Positions 6,678 through 7,300 of a stretch of 7,300 nt of DNA are shown here, piece by piece. The DNA comes from Lachnospiraceae bacterium. Lineage in GTDB: Bacteria > Bacillota > Clostridia > Lachnospirales > Lachnospiraceae. Numbering within the stretch: position 1 is the stretch's first letter; each line of letters opens with the position of its first letter. Position numbers and translations under genes: made by a program. The stretch is taken from NCBI GenBank assembly GCA_017476305.1, contig JAFVAA010000348.1, forward strand, positions 1 through 7,300, in the 5' to 3' direction. Below the pieces are notes generated by a model, which saw nothing but the letters and a program-made list of their open reading frames with translations, was not told where the DNA came from and searched no databases.

Positions 6678-7031
6678 ATGATGAAACTTTACGAAAAGAA
6701 CGAACTTACAAGCGAAGAACTGATAGATCTGATAGGGTATGTTAATACCATTATCACACACATAACTGATGGAAACAAATCAGAAGAAAGGCTGGTGAAT
6801 GTCATGGGCGGAACAATAATAGAATCTGAATCCGAACGATTGGTGCGAGTCGGAAAAGAAGAGGGCATCTCAGAAGGAATTTCTATTGGCGAAGAAAAAG
6901 GTATACGATCCCTGGTAGAATCTTGTCAAGAATTTAATTTATCCATCTCGGATGCTGTAAAAAAACTTGTATCCAAGTTCGATCTCACCGAAAGCGAATC
7001 ACTCGCTAAAGCAAATAAATATTGGAAATAG
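6678..7031 (+). pseudogene. C-terminal fragment of an Rpn-family PD-(D/E)XK nuclease / putative transposase
   Basis: The 117-residue frame starts MMKLYEKNELTSEELIDLIG. It continues with YVNTIITHITDG, VMGGTIIESESERLVRVGKE and EGISEGISIGEEKGI, and ends in a helical segment with SISDAVKKL. This is the usual tail of Rpn-family (recombination-promoting nuclease/putative transposase) proteins in Clostridia: a helical region, the (K/G)VMGG-TI-E-E motif, and glycine-glutamate EG repeats before a short C-terminal helix. Full members are roughly 300 residues, and the N-terminal nuclease domain with its D...E-x-K site is missing. In this frame only ten codons (from 6648) precede the ATG before a TGA at 6645-6647. 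There is no good ribosome binding site. A promoter-like sequence lies upstream and a strong terminator downstream. I judge it a 5'-truncated remnant, though a short independent product cannot be excluded. Confidence 0.75.
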
Positions 7032-7068
7032 GCACATTTAATAATCCATACTGTTTGCAAGATGTTAC

Positions 7069-7116
7069 AAAGAAATGGGCAGTTCCTATACTTTGGAATG
7101 AACCCATTTCTTTTTT
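7069..7116 (+). terminator. Strong intrinsic terminator after the Rpn-type fragment
   Basis: AAAGAAATGGG (7069-7079) pairs perfectly with CCCATTTCTTT (7103-7113), an 11-bp stem followed by a T-run to 7116. The 23-base loop contains a second hairpin, TTCC (7083-7086) with GGAA (7095-7098). It begins 37 bases after the TAG at 7029-7031. Confidence 0.8.
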
Positions 7117-7159
7117 ATCCGTACAACAGCAACACCATAATACTAAATCCCCACATACC

Positions 7160-7164
7160 GGAGG
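7160..7164 (+). promoter_or_regulatory. Strong ribosome binding site of the 24-codon ORF
   Basis: GGAGG lies 6 bases before the ATG at 7171. It is one of the best Shine-Dalgarno matches in the window and the main reason to take the short ORF seriously. No clear promoter is seen between the terminator (to 7116) and this site; CATAAT at 7136-7141 lacks a -35 partner. Confidence 0.55.
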
Positions 7165-7170
7165 TCAGCC

Positions 7171-7245
7171 ATGAAGAATACCCTCACCTTTTCCAACATC
7201 ATCAATATCCTCATAGGACAACAAATCACTATTCAAAAAATCTGA
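7171..7245 (+). CDS. Short ORF of 24 codons: possible leader peptide, or start of an interrupted gene running off the window
   Basis: From the ATG at 7171 the frame reads MKNTLTFSNI then INILIGQQITIQKI and stops at TGA 7243-7245. The site GGAGG is well placed. The stop lies inside a perfect 12-bp hairpin. The same frame stays open after the TGA to the window edge (7246-7300) and reads IVIKKNTYPQYLLVADLF, which looks protein-like and contains a GTG at 7249. Two readings fit. It may be a short leader peptide before a gene starting at or after 7249, with folding of the mRNA linked to translation. Alternatively it may be one gene broken by a nonsense codon. I do not recognise a family from so few residues. 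Confidence 0.35.
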   Translation: MKNTLTFSNIINILIGQQITIQKI

Positions 7246-7254
7246 ATAGTGATT
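7224..7254. repeat. Perfect 12-bp inverted repeat over the stop codon of the short ORF
   Basis: AATCACTATTCA (7224-7235) is the exact reverse complement of TGAATAGTGATT (7243-7254), with a 7-base loop. No T-run follows, so it is not a typical terminator. It could be an RNA hairpin acting on translation, an operator, or the trace of a small inverted duplication. Confidence 0.65.
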
Positions 7255-7284
7255 AAGAAGAATACCTATCCTCAGTATCTTCTT
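7255..7284. repeat. Second inverted repeat, 10 bp with one bulged base
   Basis: AAGAAG (7255-7260) and ATAC (7262-7265), separated by a bulged A, pair with GTATCTTCTT (7275-7284) over a 9-base loop. It follows the 12-bp hairpin directly. The sequence GAAGAATACC in its left arm also occurs at 7173-7182, at the start of the short ORF. Confidence 0.45.
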
Positions 7285-7300
7285 GTCGCTGATCTGTTCG

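Noticed and set aside
7062..7256. Plus-strand frame of 64 codons starting in the terminator
   Set aside because: It begins within the intrinsic terminator, lacks a ribosome binding site, and overlaps the short ORF that has a good site.
1..7300. CRISPR array, tRNA or rRNA genes, complete insertion sequence
   Set aside because: No regularly spaced repeats, no tRNA-like clover-leaf or rRNA sequence, and no transposase with flanking inverted repeats were seen on either strand.

Overview
The window looks like part of a chromosome from a gut-type Firmicute, most likely Lachnospiraceae or a close relative. This is an inference from Shine-Dalgarno sites of the GGAGG/AAGGA type, sigma-A-like promoters, and protein families that are very common there: a large GH2 glycosidase, the PF09820-type ATPase fused to a PD-(D/E)XK domain, UPF0175-DUF3368 toxin-antitoxin pairs and Rpn-family nucleases. 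No database search was possible, so family names rest on recognised sequence motifs.

Positions 1-3992 hold intact, ordinary genes. A large glycoside hydrolase family 2 enzyme enters from the left edge (its N-terminus is outside the window) and is followed after 40 bp by exodeoxyribonuclease III. These two point right and meet, head to head, trmO (the m6t6A37 tRNA methyltransferase), which points left. A weak hairpin lies between the convergent ends.

Positions 3993-4247 are a compact divergent control region. A good leftward promoter serves trmO, a very good extended -10 promoter points right, and two small hairpins lie between the -35 boxes.

Positions 4248-7031 are a gene graveyard. The rightward promoter drives a broken ATPase/PD-(D/E)XK gene that has lost its Walker A segment by an internal out-of-frame deletion and carries a one-base T insertion further on. 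Facing it is a wrecked toxin-antitoxin pair: the first part of a UPF0175 antitoxin is joined directly to the second part of a DUF3368 PIN-like toxin. Next, in the same leftward direction, is a 177-codon open frame that I do not recognise and that has no plausible start codon. Then comes the C-terminal part of an Rpn-family (PD-(D/E)XK transposase-like) protein, rightward, with a promoter-like sequence directly in front of it and a strong intrinsic terminator after it. The part after 5517 is visibly more AT-rich than the left half.

The last 130 bp hold a 24-codon ORF with a strong ribosome binding site. Its stop codon lies inside a perfect 12-bp hairpin, and the same reading frame continues open to the window edge. 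This could be a leader-peptide arrangement or another interrupted gene.

I see no complete undescribed system. The most interesting parts are the cluster of differently damaged accessory genes, the unknown leftward frame, and the leader-like structure at the right edge.
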